This document shows positions 8,272 to 17,833 of a DNA stretch of 52,455 nucleotides, piece by piece; positions within the stretch are counted from its first letter, which is position 1; each line of letters opens with the position of its first letter. Below the pieces are notes generated by a model that did no database searches, was not told the origin of the DNA, and saw nothing but the letters and a program-made list of their open reading frames with translations. The stretch is from assembly GCA_024231905.1 (NCBI GenBank), contig JAAEQC010000117.1:1-52455 (forward strand), written 5' to 3'. This DNA is from a bacterium (GTDB taxonomy: Bacteria; Krumholzibacteriota; Krumholzibacteriia; LZORAL124-64-63). A program made the position numbers and the translations under genes.

Positions 8272-8305
8272 AAGGCAGGGCCCCCGCCGGAGCGGGGGCC
8301 CTTGT
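8272..8305. terminator. Bidirectional terminator between DUF4097 gene and porin gene
   Basis: GGGCCCCCGC (8278-8287) pairs perfectly with GCGGGGGCCC (8292-8301). The minus strand continues with TGCCTTTTCTC, giving a good terminator for the porin; the plus strand continues TTGTCGTG. Confidence 0.82.
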
Positions 8306-8337
8306 CGTGTCGTTACGCATTCGGTGTGACGGAAGAC

Positions 8338-9522
8338 CTAGAAGTTGATCTTCGTACCCAGCGAGAAGCCCATGGGGTTCTCGGCATTACCGTCGTCGTC
8401 GATGCCGGGGCCCATCCAGGTGCCGTGGCCGTTGCCGTAGGCGCGCTCGATGTTCGGGAGGGCGTCTTCATCCACGGGGCCACCCAGGCCGGAACCGGTC
8501 CAGTCGCCGTTCATGACCATGACCACCTGGACGTAGAACGTCACATTCTTGGCCATCTTCTTGTCGATGCCCAGCGCGAACTGGGAAGCGACCGTGTCGC
8601 TCTCGTCCTCGTCGGTGCCGTCGACGTCTTCGGCGTCCGTGTCGTGGTTCATCATGAAGTAGGAAGCCTTGATGTCCGTGGTCTCGTTCGCGTGGAACAC
8701 GGCACCGACGCCCATGGACGTGGCGTCGAGGCCCTCGTACGTCCAGTCGTCACCCCCGCCGGGATCGACCCACATGCCCGTCCAGTTGGTCAGGGTCTGG
8801 AACAGGGCGCTGATCGCGAACTGCTCGGCGCTGTACTTGGCAGCCACGCGGATGCCCATGGGGGCATCGCCGTACACGGCGCCATCGTCCGGATCCAGGG
8901 TCGGATCCGGATTGGCGGCGGCGTGGGCCTCGGACATGCCCTCGATGGCGGCGCCGAAGAAGAACTCGTCCTTCTTGTAGTGGGCCATGGCGCTGTAGGC
9001 GGTCATGGCGTCATCGGCCAGGTCGGCCTGGTCCATCTGGAAGGCCGCGAAGATGCCGAAGCCGTCCCAGTTCGGGGAGATCCAGGCGATGAGGTCGGTC
9101 TCGCGACGATCCCAGCCCATGGTCATCGAACGGAAATCGCCCAGTTCGTCCTTGAAGAAGTCGACCTTGCGACCCAGGGTCTTGAACGGCGTGTCGTGAC
9201 GACCGAAACGGAACTGGCCGAACTCGCCCTTGAGGCCGACGTAGGTGTTCCGGTTCGAGATCGTGCCGGTGCCGTTGGCGGAGTTGAACGAGTTCTCGAA
9301 CTGCCAGATGAGGCCCAGATTCTCGTTCAGCTCGGTGCCGCCCTTGAAGCCGAAGCGCGAGGTGTTGGAGGACATGGTGAAGCTCTTCTCGTCGCCGCCG
9401 TCGCTCATGTAATCGATCGACGTATGCAGCCTACCATAGAACTTCCAGTTCATGCCGTCGCCGCCAGCGAACGCGGCGCTGGCGATCAGCATAACCATCA
9501 GCGTGATGAGCAGGTTCTTCAT
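8338..9522 (-). CDS. Gram-negative-type porin, outer-membrane beta barrel
   Basis: A 394-residue outer-membrane protein. The signal peptide is MKNLLITLMVMLIASAAFAG. The mature part begins with NWKFYGRLHTSIDYM and shows GFKGGTELNENLGLIWQFE and NTYVGLKGEFGQFRFGRHDTPF, both hallmarks of general trimeric porins. It ends in phenylalanine (GTKINF), the usual barrel-assembly signal. An acidic Asp/Glu-rich loop lies around residues 295-310. An AAGGAGG site precedes the ATG. It is a single gene with a long upstream region (9523-10194). Confidence 0.92.
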   Translation of the reverse strand: MKNLLITLMVMLIASAAFAGGDGMNWKFYGRLHTSIDYMSDGGDEKSFTMSSNTSRFGFKGGTELNENLGLIWQFENSFNSANGTGTISNRNTYVGLKGEFGQFRFGRHDTPFKTLGRKVDFFKDELGDFRSMTMGWDRRETDLIAWISPNWDGFGIFAAFQMDQADLADDAMTAYSAMAHYKKDEFFFGAAIEGMSEAHAAANPDPTLDPDDGAVYGDAPMGIRVAAKYSAEQFAISALFQTLTNWTGMWVDPGGGDDWTYEGLDATSMGVGAVFHANETTDIKASYFMMNHDTDAEDVDGTDEDESDTVASQFALGIDKKMAKNVTFYVQVVMVMNGDWTGSGLGGPVDEDALPNIERAYGNGHGTWMGPGIDDDGNAENPMGFSLGTKINF

Positions 9523-9619
9523 TTGGTCGGACCTCCTTGAAATCCACTCGGGTCATTTCCCGGCGAGCTGGTCGCCTGGGACTCTCTCGAGCTTCCCGTA
9601 CCCGGAAAGCATCTCAATC

Positions 9620-9648
9620 GTCCCAGCGAGCCTCGTTACTCGCGGGAC
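9620..9648 (-). promoter_or_regulatory. Stem-loop in the porin 5' leader
   Basis: GTCCC-A-GCGAG (9620-9630) pairs with CTCGC-GGGAC (9639-9648), one bulged base, eight-base loop. It lies about 100 bases upstream of the porin start and could affect its mRNA. No riboswitch class is recognised. Confidence 0.35.
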
Positions 9649-10033
9649 AACACGGACGCCACACCAGTGGTGGCACTTCTCCCTGATCAGGCCTTCACTC
9701 CGCTTCCCCGTCGGCAGGGCTGTTTCCCTTAGAGAAAAAGCGCACCTTGACCGTCCCGACAAGCGGAAGGCCCAAGCACGCTATTCGTTTCCTCCGTGTC
9801 TGTCAGCATCTGCCTCGTACCGACCGCAGTCACATCCCCTCCATGGGAGCGTGCCCGTCGGCTCATCAGGGCTGCGGAGTCCACAGCCTGTGCCCAAACG
9901 CCATTCTGGTGGTTGCCAGGAGCTTGTCAACATGTTCCTTGAACATTCTTTGCCTGCAACCCGACGCCGGGACGTTGTTTTGACCGCCGAAGAATCACCC
10001 CTGACGGCCGCCATGGCAAATCATTTTTTAGGC

Positions 10034-10055
10034 CTGTTGCGAGGTGTTGCAACAG
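10034..10055. promoter_or_regulatory. Inverted repeat CTGTTGC-N8-GCAACAG
   Basis: Perfect 7-base arms at 10034-10040 and 10049-10055, followed by TTTATC. It may be an operator for the downstream peptidase gene or a weak hairpin terminator; the sequence alone does not decide. Confidence 0.35.
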
Positions 10056-10194
10056 TTTATCTCCTTGGTCGGCGCCCGTACGGTGCGGCGCGGATCTGTC
10101 GGCGCGGGAATTCCTGCTTGCATCCCGCGGACTCGTCGTCATCCTCGTCCTCGGGCACAGCCGGTTCGAACATCCGAGCGCACGAGGTGGAATC

Positions 10195-11979
10195 GTGACC
10201 CAGCGTACCGTTGCTATCGCCGTTTTATTCACGTCCCTGTTCGCGGGTTGCGGTTCCGCCGGAACGTCGCCTCCGGCCACCACGCCCTTCGAGGACTCCG
10301 GCGGCCTGCGCACCCCGCGCTACGCCGAGACCGTGGCCTGGTGCCGGGCCGTGGCCGAGGCCTCACCCATCCTGGAATCGGGAAGCTTCGGCCGGAGCGG
10401 CCGGGGGCTTGAGCTTCCCCTGGTGGTGGCCGATCTGGAGAGCCGCTTCACCCCGTCGGACCTGGAGGGCCGGACCGTGGTCCTGGTGCAGGCCTGCATC
10501 CACGCCGGGGAGAGTTGCGGCAAGGACGCCGGTATGCTTCTGCTGCGGGACCTGGCCGGCGATCCCGACTTGGCCCGCCGCTACCTGGAGGGGGTAACTC
10601 TGCTCTTCATACCCATTTTCAACGTGGACGGGCACGAGCGGTTCACACCCTGGGGCCGCATCAACCAGAACGGTCCCGAGGAGATGGGCTGGCGGGTCAC
10701 GGCCAGCAACCTCAACCTGAACCGGGACTTCCTCAAGGCCGACACGCCGGAGATGCAAGCGTGGTTGCGGCTCTTCAACGCCTGGCGGCCGGACTTCTTC
10801 GTGGACATCCACTCCACCGACGGCGCCGACTACCAGTACGCCCTGACCTACAGCCTGGAGACCCGCGGCACCATGGATCCCGGCCTGACCGCCTGGACCC
10901 AGCGCTACGAGCAGGCCATGCTCGAGCAGTTGGCCGCCGACGGCTTCCCCATGGCGCCGTACGTCTCTTTCCGCCGCTGGCACGACCCGCGCAGCGGATT
11001 GAAGATCTGGTCCGCCTCGCCGCGGTACAGCCAGGGCTACACGGCCGTGCGCAACCGGCCCGGACTGCTGGTGGAGACCCATATGCTCAAGGACTACCCG
11101 ACCCGTGTCGAAGCCGCCGGCCGGCTGGTCCGGCATACCCTGGAGTGGCTGGTGGCCGGGGGGGACAAGCTGCGGGACGCCAACGCTGCCGCCGACCTCC
11201 GCACCGCCGGCGCCGGATTCCGGGCCGATCCCTTCCCCCTGGTCTTGGCGGCCACGGACAGCTCCCGCATGGTCGAGTTCGCCGGCGTGGGCTACGGGAT
11301 CCACACGGGCGAGGTCACCGGCGGGGAATTCCCGCGCTTCGACGGCGGGCCTCAGACCATGACCGTCGAGATGTGGGACCACCTGGAACCGTCGGCGGTG
11401 GCCGACCTGCCCGAAGCCTACCTCGTACCACCCGAATGGACCGCGGTCGTGGCGCGCCTGGACCTGCACGGGGTGGATTACCGGCGCTTGGAGGTCCCTA
11501 CGGAGCTGACGGTTCGCACCTGGCGCTTCCGCGACGCTTCCTGGGACGAATTGCCCTACGAAGGACGGCACCGGGTAGAGTTCACGGCCGATCCGTGGCA
11601 CGAAACCCGGCTCTTTCCCGCCGGCACGGTGGTCGTGGACCTGGCCCAGCCCGGGGCTCGCGTCGCCGCCCACCTCCTGGAGCCCGCCGGCCCGGACGCC
11701 CTGGTCCGCTGGGGTTTCTTCGACGCGATCTTCTCGCGGGTGGAGTACGTGGAGTCCTACGTCATCGAGGAGATGATTCCACGCCTGCTGGAAGAGAACC
11801 CCGGGTGGCGCGACGAACTGGAGACGCGCAAGGCCGCCGATCCCGAGTTCGCCGCCGACCCCTGGGCCATCCGCTACTGGTTCTACGAGCGGACCCCCTG
11901 GTACGACCAGCGCGTGGGTATCTACCCGGTGGCCGGCCTCGACGACCGGTCGGTCCTCGATCGATTGTCGTGCAGGTAG
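10195..11979 (+). CDS. M14-family zinc carboxypeptidase-like lipoprotein
   Basis: A 594-residue exported peptidase. The lipobox LFAGC places Cys19 as the lipidated residue. M14 zinc ligands are visible as HAGE (His103, Glu106) and His206 in VDIHSTDG. The substrate arginine lies in NLNLNRD (Arg177) and the catalytic Glu is probably Glu294 in LLVETHMLKDY. The C-terminal 270 residues form a further domain I do not recognise. The start is a GTG at 10195 preceded by GAGGTGG; it gives a complete signal sequence. It likely trims peptides in the periplasm or at the cell surface. Stands alone on the plus strand, convergent with the kinase gene 12 bases on. Confidence 0.88.
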   Translation: MTQRTVAIAVLFTSLFAGCGSAGTSPPATTPFEDSGGLRTPRYAETVAWCRAVAEASPILESGSFGRSGRGLELPLVVADLESRFTPSDLEGRTVVLVQACIHAGESCGKDAGMLLLRDLAGDPDLARRYLEGVTLLFIPIFNVDGHERFTPWGRINQNGPEEMGWRVTASNLNLNRDFLKADTPEMQAWLRLFNAWRPDFFVDIHSTDGADYQYALTYSLETRGTMDPGLTAWTQRYEQAMLEQLAADGFPMAPYVSFRRWHDPRSGLKIWSASPRYSQGYTAVRNRPGLLVETHMLKDYPTRVEAAGRLVRHTLEWLVAGGDKLRDANAAADLRTAGAGFRADPFPLVLAATDSSRMVEFAGVGYGIHTGEVTGGEFPRFDGGPQTMTVEMWDHLEPSAVADLPEAYLVPPEWTAVVARLDLHGVDYRRLEVPTELTVRTWRFRDASWDELPYEGRHRVEFTADPWHETRLFPAGTVVVDLAQPGARVAAHLLEPAGPDALVRWGFFDAIFSRVEYVESYVIEEMIPRLLEENPGWRDELETRKAADPEFAADPWAIRYWFYERTPWYDQRVGIYPVAGLDDRSVLDRLSCR

Positions 11980-11991
11980 CGCTGGTCCGGG

Positions 11992-14900
11992 TCAGACGGG
12001 GGGACCGTCGAGGGACCGTCGGATTTCGGCGAGAAGTTCGGTGGTGGGGACGGGTTTCATAAGGGCGGGCCGGTCGTCGGCGCCACCGCTCCGGGCGGCC
12101 ACGGCGTCGGGGTTGTAGCCGCTGAGGAAGATGACCCGCGCCTTCCGGTCTGCGTCGCGGATGGCCTGCGCCACGTCCCGCCCACCCAGCCGGGGCATGA
12201 CCAGGTCCAGGAGGCAGAGGTCGATCTCGGCGCCCCGCCGCGCGTAGAGTTCCAGGGCCTCACGGCCGTCACGGGCCTGGATGATGGTGTAGCCCGCGCG
12301 CTCCAGGATCCGTGTGGTGGTATCCAGGACGTTGGCGTCGTCTTCAGCCAGCAGGATCGTCTCCGTGCCGCCCGTCCGGGCGGCGCTCGCGGGGCGGGAC
12401 TCGGGTTCGATCGGCTGTCCGGCATGGGGCAGGTAGACCTGCACGCTGGTGCTTTCCCCGGGCGTGGACTCGATCCGGATGAGCCCGCGGTGCTGCTTCA
12501 CGATGCCGTAGACCGTCGCCAGGCCGAGGCCCGTGCCCTTGCCCACTTCCTTGGTGGAGAAGAAGGGCTCGAAGACCTGCCGCCGCGTGTCTTCGTCCAT
12601 GCCCTCGCCCGTGTCCGCCACCTCCAGCACGACGTACTGTCCAGGCGCCGCCCAGGAGTGGCTCTCCTGGAATTCGGTGTCGATGACGGCGGCACCGGTG
12701 GTGATGGTCAGGCGTCCACCGCCGGGCATAGCGTCCCGGGAGTTGAGACAGAGATTCATGAGGACCTGCTCGATCTGAGACGCGTCGGCCAGCACGGGAG
12801 CGAGTCCCGAGCCGGGCCGGTAATCCAGTTCGATGTCCTCGCTGAGCACCGTGCGCACCAGGGGCAGGATGTTCCGGATCAGTGCGTCCAGTTCGGCGGC
12901 CGCCGGCTCCAGCACCTGCTGTCGGCTGAAGGCCAGGAGCTGGCGGGTGAGGGCGGCGGCGCGGTTGGCCGCGGTGCGGATCTGCTCCAGGTCGCGGTGG
13001 CGGGCCTCGCCCGGCTCCAGGCCCTCGCTCGCGAATTCCACGTTCCCGAGAATGGCCTGGATGATGTTGTTGAAATCGTGGGCGATCCCGCCGGCCAGCT
13101 GGCCCACCGCCTCCATCTTCTGGGACTGGCGGAGTTGCCGCTCGAGCCGCTCCTCGTGGGAGACGTCCTTGCAGACGGTCACGATGCTCATCAGCTCGCC
13201 GCTGTCGTTCAGGACCGGCGAGATGGTGGCCTCCACGCGCCGCTCCTCGCCGTCCCGGTGCCGCAGGCGCGTGCGTCCGCGCCAGGGGTCGCCCGCGGCC
13301 AGGGCCTCCCATATCTCACGCCGGTCGAGAGGGTCGCCGCCGGCGGTCCGGAGCATGTCGAAGCCCCGGCCCGCGACGCCTTCGGCCCGGTGTCCGGACA
13401 GAATCTCGTAGGCGGGGTTGAGGTACTGGATGCATCCCTCGGCGTCGGTGATGACCACCGCGTCGGAGGTCTGGGCGATGGCCTCGGCCAACCGGTGGAG
13501 CTGTTCCTCGGCGGCGTGCCGCTCGGTGAGGTCGGTCACGCAGCCGATGAAGCCGGTCAGGGAACCGTCGGCATCGTGCTGCGGTTCGGCCACCACCAGG
13601 ATCCATCTGATATCGCCGTCCGGACCGATGATGCGGAATTCGTTCGGCTCGTGCCGACCGCTTCGCCTGGCTTCCCGCCAGTGTTCCATGACGCGAGCCC
13701 GATCGTCCGTGTGAACCGTGTCCGCCCATCTCATCCCCAGCGCGGATTCGGGCGCCAAGCCGGTCAGACGCGTCCAGAAGGGGCTGAAGAACGTGCATCG
13801 CCCCTCGGCATCCGTGTGGAAGATCCCCACGGGGGCGACCGAAGCCAGATCCCGGTACCGCGACTCGCTGGCAGCCAGGGAGGCTGAGCGTTCGACGACC
13901 TCGCGTTCCAGGTTCTCGCGGTGCCGCAGCAGGGCCGACTGGGAGGTCCGCAGCAGCCGGTTCAGGCGCACCATCCAGAGCGTCGCGGCCAGGATGAGGG
14001 CGAGGCCGACCGCGGCCAGGAGAATCGTGGTCCGGTAGAGGCGCCAGACCTGGCCCCAGGTGGCCGTGCCGAAGTTCTCGTAGGGCGGTAGACCGAAGAC
14101 CTCGAGCACCTGGTGCAGGGGATCGTAATCCAGAGGGAAGATCCAGCCCGTGTAGTCGCCCTGGCGTGCGGCCTCGCTGGAGATTTCGATGCCCAGCAGC
14201 ACCGTACGGATGGCTTCGGCCAGGTCATCGTCCAGTCCTGCGGCGGCGGCCATGGGCCACTCCGGATACAGGCGCGTGGTGTGGGGTAGGGGGAAGTGGT
14301 CGGTGACCGGTTCCAGGATCCGGATCTCCCCCGGCGCGATCTCCCCGCGCTCCAGCATGTCCTCGATGATGCCCGTGCGCACGGTCCCCGCGTCCACGTC
14401 GCCGGCCAGGACTGTCCGTACGACCTCCTGCTGGGTGGCCGAGGGCGCGAAGAGCACGCGGCTGCAGTCGTGGAAGGGGTCGATGCCACGCCCAACGAGG
14501 GTCGCCCGGGCCATGAGCCAGCCGCCGAAGGCATGGACGTGGACGCCCATGAGGGAGTGGCCGCGCAGGTCGTCGACGGTCACGATGTCGCGCCGGTCGG
14601 CGCGGGTGAAGATGACCGCGGCGAAGCTCACGCGGCCGCCGGCGCTCCGGGTGTTACGCAGGGTCGCCAGGGGCTGGAGACCGTACTTGTGCTGCAGCTG
14701 GACGAAGGTCAGGGAATCGGTCAGGACCAAGTCGACCCGGTTCTCGGCCAGAGCCCGTTCCATCTCGCTGCATTCCACGAACGGGACGAGGATGAACTGC
14801 GCACCGGGAATCTCCGCCGTGAGATGATTGACGGTATGGCTCCACCTGAGCCGGGCGGCCTCGACCCCGCTGTGGGCCCGTACGCCGACGCGGATCTCCC

Positions 14901-14994
14901 GGCCCTGCGCTGCCACGGATCCGGCAGCGAACAGACATCCGATCAGGGCCACAAAGGCAACGCCGTGACGAGCGACGTTCCGGGCGACCATCAT
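11992..14994 (-). CDS. Hybrid sensor histidine kinase with PhnD-like sensor, two PAS domains and receiver
   Basis: A 1000-residue inner-membrane kinase. Order: signal peptide (1-29), PhnD/periplasmic-binding-like sensor (about 33-290), membrane helix (321-342), PAS (about 375-490), PAS (500-612), HisKA with phospho-acceptor His639 in GGIAHDFNN, HATPase with N-box ([10 protein letters not shown]), DTGEGMD and GKGTGLGL, and a C-terminal receiver with Asp930 in LLDLVMPRL and Lys980. It presumably binds a small anionic ligand outside and signals inside. No separate response regulator lies nearby, so output goes to an unlinked partner. It starts 22 bases after the ettA stop and may be co-transcribed with it. 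Confidence 0.92.
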   Translation of the reverse strand: MMVARNVARHGVAFVALIGCLFAAGSVAAQGREIRVGVRAHSGVEAARLRWSHTVNHLTAEIPGAQFILVPFVECSEMERALAENRVDLVLTDSLTFVQLQHKYGLQPLATLRNTRSAGGRVSFAAVIFTRADRRDIVTVDDLRGHSLMGVHVHAFGGWLMARATLVGRGIDPFHDCSRVLFAPSATQQEVVRTVLAGDVDAGTVRTGIIEDMLERGEIAPGEIRILEPVTDHFPLPHTTRLYPEWPMAAAAGLDDDLAEAIRTVLLGIEISSEAARQGDYTGWIFPLDYDPLHQVLEVFGLPPYENFGTATWGQVWRLYRTTILLAAVGLALILAATLWMVRLNRLLRTSQSALLRHRENLEREVVERSASLAASESRYRDLASVAPVGIFHTDAEGRCTFFSPFWTRLTGLAPESALGMRWADTVHTDDRARVMEHWREARRSGRHEPNEFRIIGPDGDIRWILVVAEPQHDADGSLTGFIGCVTDLTERHAAEEQLHRLAEAIAQTSDAVVITDAEGCIQYLNPAYEILSGHRAEGVAGRGFDMLRTAGGDPLDRREIWEALAAGDPWRGRTRLRHRDGEERRVEATISPVLNDSGELMSIVTVCKDVSHEERLERQLRQSQKMEAVGQLAGGIAHDFNNIIQAILGNVEFASEGLEPGEARHRDLEQIRTAANRAAALTRQLLAFSRQQVLEPAAAELDALIRNILPLVRTVLSEDIELDYRPGSGLAPVLADASQIEQVLMNLCLNSRDAMPGGGRLTITTGAAVIDTEFQESHSWAAPGQYVVLEVADTGEGMDEDTRRQVFEPFFSTKEVGKGTGLGLATVYGIVKQHRGLIRIESTPGESTSVQVYLPHAGQPIEPESRPASAARTGGTETILLAEDDANVLDTTTRILERAGYTIIQARDGREALELYARRGAEIDLCLLDLVMPRLGGRDVAQAIRDADRKARVIFLSGYNPDAVAARSGGADDRPALMKPVPTTELLAEIRRSLDGPPV

Positions 14995-15016
14995 CGCGGG
15001 TTCCTCTCCCTCGTCG

Positions 15017-16696
15017 TCAGTCCCTCGTCAACTTCCGGTACTTGATGCGGTGGGGCTGATCGGCGTCCTCTCCCAGGCGCCGCTTGCGATCGGCTTCGTA
15101 CTCGGAATAGCTGCCTTCGTACCAGCATACCTCACTGTTGCCCTCGAAGGCCAGCGTGTGGGTACAGATGCGATCCAGGAACCAGCGGTCGTGACTGACG
15201 ACCACCAGGCAGCCACCGAACTCGGTCAGGGCGTCCTCCAGGGCGCGCAGGGTGTCCACGTCCAGGTCGTTGGTGGGCTCATCCAGTAGGATGACGTTGG
15301 CGCCGCTCTTGAGCAGCCGCGCCAGGTGCACCCGGTTGCGTTCGCCGCCGGAGAGAGTGCCCACCTTCCGCTGTTGCTCGTGCCCCTTGAAGTTGAAGCC
15401 GGAACAGTAGGCGCGGCTGTTGACCAGCTTGCCGCCCAGGTCCAGTTCCTCGGCGCCGCCGGAGATGTTCTCCCACACGGTCTGTTCGTCGTCCAGGTCG
15501 TCGCGGGACTGATCCACGTAGGCCAGTTGGACGGTGTCGCCGATGGTCAGGGCGCCGTCGTCCGGCTGTTCCTGCTCCGTGATCAGGCGCATGAGGGTCG
15601 TCTTGCCGGCGCCGTTGGGGCCGACCACGCCCACGATGCCGCCGCGGGGGAGGTCGAAGTTCAGCTCGTCGAAGAGGAGCTTGTCGCCGTAGGCCTTGCG
15701 CACGCCCTCGGCCTTGACCACGACGTTGCCCAGGCGTTCGCCCACGGGAATGCGGATCTGGGCGGCCGAGCGACGCAGTTCCCGCTCCTCGCTCACCAGT
15801 TCCTCGTACTTGGACACGCGGGCCTTGGATTTCTTCTGGCGCGCCTTCTGGGAGGCGTTCACCCACTCCAGTTCCCGTTCGAGGGTCTTCAGTCGCTTGC
15901 TGTCCTTCTTGTCCTGCTCGCGCAGCTTGTCCTGCTTCTGCTCCAGCCAGGAAGAGTAGTTCCCTTCCCAGGGCACACCGTAGCCCTGGTCCAGTTCGAG
16001 GATCCAGCCGGTGACGTTGTCCAGGAAGTAGCGGTCGTGGGTGACCAGGACCACGGTGCCCTCGTATTCGCGCAGGTGCCGCTCGAGCCAGGCCACCGAT
16101 TCGGCGTCCAGGTGGTTGGTGGGCTCGTCCAGAAGCAGCAGGTCGGGCTTCTGGAGCAGCAGCTTGCACAGGGCCACGCGGCGGACCTCGCCGCCCGAGA
16201 GGGTGGTGACGTCCGCGTCCCCCGGGGGGCAGCGCAGGGCGTCCATGGCAATGTCCAGGTGCCGGTCCAGATCCCAGCCGTCGGCGGAGTCGATCTCCGT
16301 CTGCAGGTTGCCCATCTCCTCCATGAGCTTGTTCATGGCGTCGTCGTCCATGGGCTCGCACATCTGCATGGAGATCTCGTTGAAGCGGTCGACCTTGGTC
16401 TTCAGTTCGCCCAGGGCCTCCTCCACGTTGCCCTTTACGTCCTTGGACGAGTCGAGGGACGGCTCCTGGGGCAGGTAGCCCACCTTGATGGACGGATCGG
16501 GGAAGGCCTCGCCGATGAAATCGTCGTCTACGCCGGCCATGATCTTCAGCAGGGACGACTTGCCCGCGCCATTGAGGCCGATGACGCCGATCTTGGCGCC
16601 GGGGTAGAAGGACAGCCAGATGCCCTTGAGGATCTCGCGCCCGGGGGGGACGACCTTCTTCAGGCCCTTCATGGTGAAGACGTATTGCTGCGCCAT
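15017..16696 (-). CDS. ettA: Energy-dependent translational throttle protein EttA (ABC-F)
   Basis: A 559-residue ABC-F ATPase with two ATP-binding cassettes. Walker A motifs are GLNGAGKSS and GPNGAGKTT, signatures LSGGEVRR and LSGGERNR, and Walker B phrases LLLLDEPTNHLD and VILLDEPTNDLD. The EttA arm and linker are typical, as is the ending HRIKYRKLTRD. It binds the ribosomal E site and gates the first steps of elongation according to energy charge. It carries no membrane domain. The start at 16696 follows GAGGTCGGCAT. The kinase gene follows closely on the same strand. Confidence 0.97.
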   Translation of the reverse strand: MAQQYVFTMKGLKKVVPPGREILKGIWLSFYPGAKIGVIGLNGAGKSSLLKIMAGVDDDFIGEAFPDPSIKVGYLPQEPSLDSSKDVKGNVEEALGELKTKVDRFNEISMQMCEPMDDDAMNKLMEEMGNLQTEIDSADGWDLDRHLDIAMDALRCPPGDADVTTLSGGEVRRVALCKLLLQKPDLLLLDEPTNHLDAESVAWLERHLREYEGTVVLVTHDRYFLDNVTGWILELDQGYGVPWEGNYSSWLEQKQDKLREQDKKDSKRLKTLERELEWVNASQKARQKKSKARVSKYEELVSEERELRRSAAQIRIPVGERLGNVVVKAEGVRKAYGDKLLFDELNFDLPRGGIVGVVGPNGAGKTTLMRLITEQEQPDDGALTIGDTVQLAYVDQSRDDLDDEQTVWENISGGAEELDLGGKLVNSRAYCSGFNFKGHEQQRKVGTLSGGERNRVHLARLLKSGANVILLDEPTNDLDVDTLRALEDALTEFGGCLVVVSHDRWFLDRICTHTLAFEGNSEVCWYEGSYSEYEADRKRRLGEDADQPHRIKYRKLTRD

Positions 16697-16846
16697 ATGC
16701 CGACCTCGGTATTTCGGGGTTCACGCCGTTGCGGTCCGCGCCTATGATCGGGCCGACGGGCGCGGGCGGCAAGACTCGAATAGGACCGCCCCCTCCGGGG
16801 TAGGATGCGCACCCCGACGGAAAACCAGGGACAAAGGAGCTTCGAC

Positions 16847-17692
16847 ATGGCGGGAGCGGCCAAGAAGTGGGCCATCGGCTGTGGTATCGGCTGCGGGCTG
16901 ATGATCATCATCGCCGGCGGAATCGGTACGTGCGGTTACCTCGGAGTGAAGAAGATCGCCGACGATGCCGAGGGCCTGGACGAGGGCTTCGAGACCCTCG
17001 AGGAAGTGTACGGCGAGCCCGGCGACTTCACGCCCGAGATGGACGGCACCATCCGCAGCGAGCGGTTGGAGGTATTCCTGGACATCCGGCAGGACCTGGC
17101 GACGCCCCGGGAGGAACTGGGCGACATCCTGGCGACCCTGGACGATGAGGGCGGCGGCAACGTCATCGATAAGATCAAGGCCGGCTTCGGACTGGTGCCG
17201 GGTCTCTTCAGGTTCATCGACCAACGCAACCAGGTTCTCGTCGAACGCGGCATGGGCCTCGGGGAGTACTCGCACATCTACAGCGTCGCCTACTTCGCGT
17301 GGTTGGAGAAGGACCCTGGAGACGGTCCCGGTTTCCAACTCAATGGCGACGACGAGGGCGAGGGAAGCGTGCGCTGGGGCGTGCACACCGAGAGCGGTGG
17401 TGACGAGCGGGAGCGCCGGGAAGAAGACATCCGCCGCTACCTTCACAGGATCCAGCGCCGGATGCTCGAGAACCAGATCGCGGCTGCAGAGGCCGGCGCC
17501 CTGGAGGAAGCCCGTTTGGACGAACTGCGGGCGGAGGCGTCGCGCATGGATGACCGGAGTCGCCGCCTGCTCTGGGAGAATGAATTGCCCGAGCCCCTAC
17601 GCGAGTCGTTGGAGCCTTTCCGGACGCGTCTGGAGGAGAGCTACTCGCCGCAGGTGAACGCGGTGGAGATGGGGTTGATGGAAAACAACTGA
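16847..17692 (+). CDS. Membrane-anchored protein of unknown function
   Basis: A 281-residue protein with an N-terminal membrane helix rich in Gly and Cys (WAIGCGIGCGLMIIIAGGIGTCGYLG), then a long, mostly charged helical periplasmic or cytoplasmic part. An AAGGAG site sets the start at 16847; an in-frame ATG at 16805 is less likely. I recognise no family. The charged C-terminal half (about 190-270) has strong helical character. It ends ahead of a strong terminator and is a single gene divergent from ettA. Confidence 0.75.
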   Translation: MAGAAKKWAIGCGIGCGLMIIIAGGIGTCGYLGVKKIADDAEGLDEGFETLEEVYGEPGDFTPEMDGTIRSERLEVFLDIRQDLATPREELGDILATLDDEGGGNVIDKIKAGFGLVPGLFRFIDQRNQVLVERGMGLGEYSHIYSVAYFAWLEKDPGDGPGFQLNGDDEGEGSVRWGVHTESGGDERERREEDIRRYLHRIQRRMLENQIAAAEAGALEEARLDELRAEASRMDDRSRRLLWENELPEPLRESLEPFRTRLEESYSPQVNAVEMGLMENN

Positions 17693-17717
17693 TCGCGCGA
17701 TCCATCGAAGCGCTCCC

Positions 17718-17754
17718 ATAGGGCCTCCGGGAATTGCCGGAGGCCCTATTTTTT
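17718..17754 (+). terminator. Rho-independent terminator
   Basis: Perfect 13-base stem (17718-17730 with 17737-17749), six-base loop, then TTTTT. It ends the membrane-anchored unknown gene. Confidence 0.93.
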
Positions 17755-17833
17755 CCTGAGTGGCAACGAGGAGAATACGTATGACTGCGCTGCGGCGGAT
17801 TCGTGTGTCCGGAAATCCACTACGAAGAGGCCG

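Larger units (their letters stand above)
9523..10194. other. Long intergenic region upstream of porin and M14 peptidase genes
   Basis: About 670 bases between divergent genes with no credible protein-coding frame on either strand. It holds a possible hairpin in the porin leader (9620-9648), a further GGCGA/TCGCC stem near 9564-9578, and an inverted repeat at 10034-10055. Some open frames exist but none has plausible composition or a ribosome site. Confidence 0.6.

Noticed and set aside
9540..9760. Possible cobalamin riboswitch in the porin leader, from an AGTCCCAGGCGACCAGC-like stretch
   Set aside because: Only a loose likeness to a B12 box; the other conserved cobalamin motifs are missing.
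9452..10198. 248-codon plus-strand frame before the M14 peptidase
   Set aside because: No ribosome site, Ser/Arg/Pro-rich, starts inside the porin gene; likely chance.
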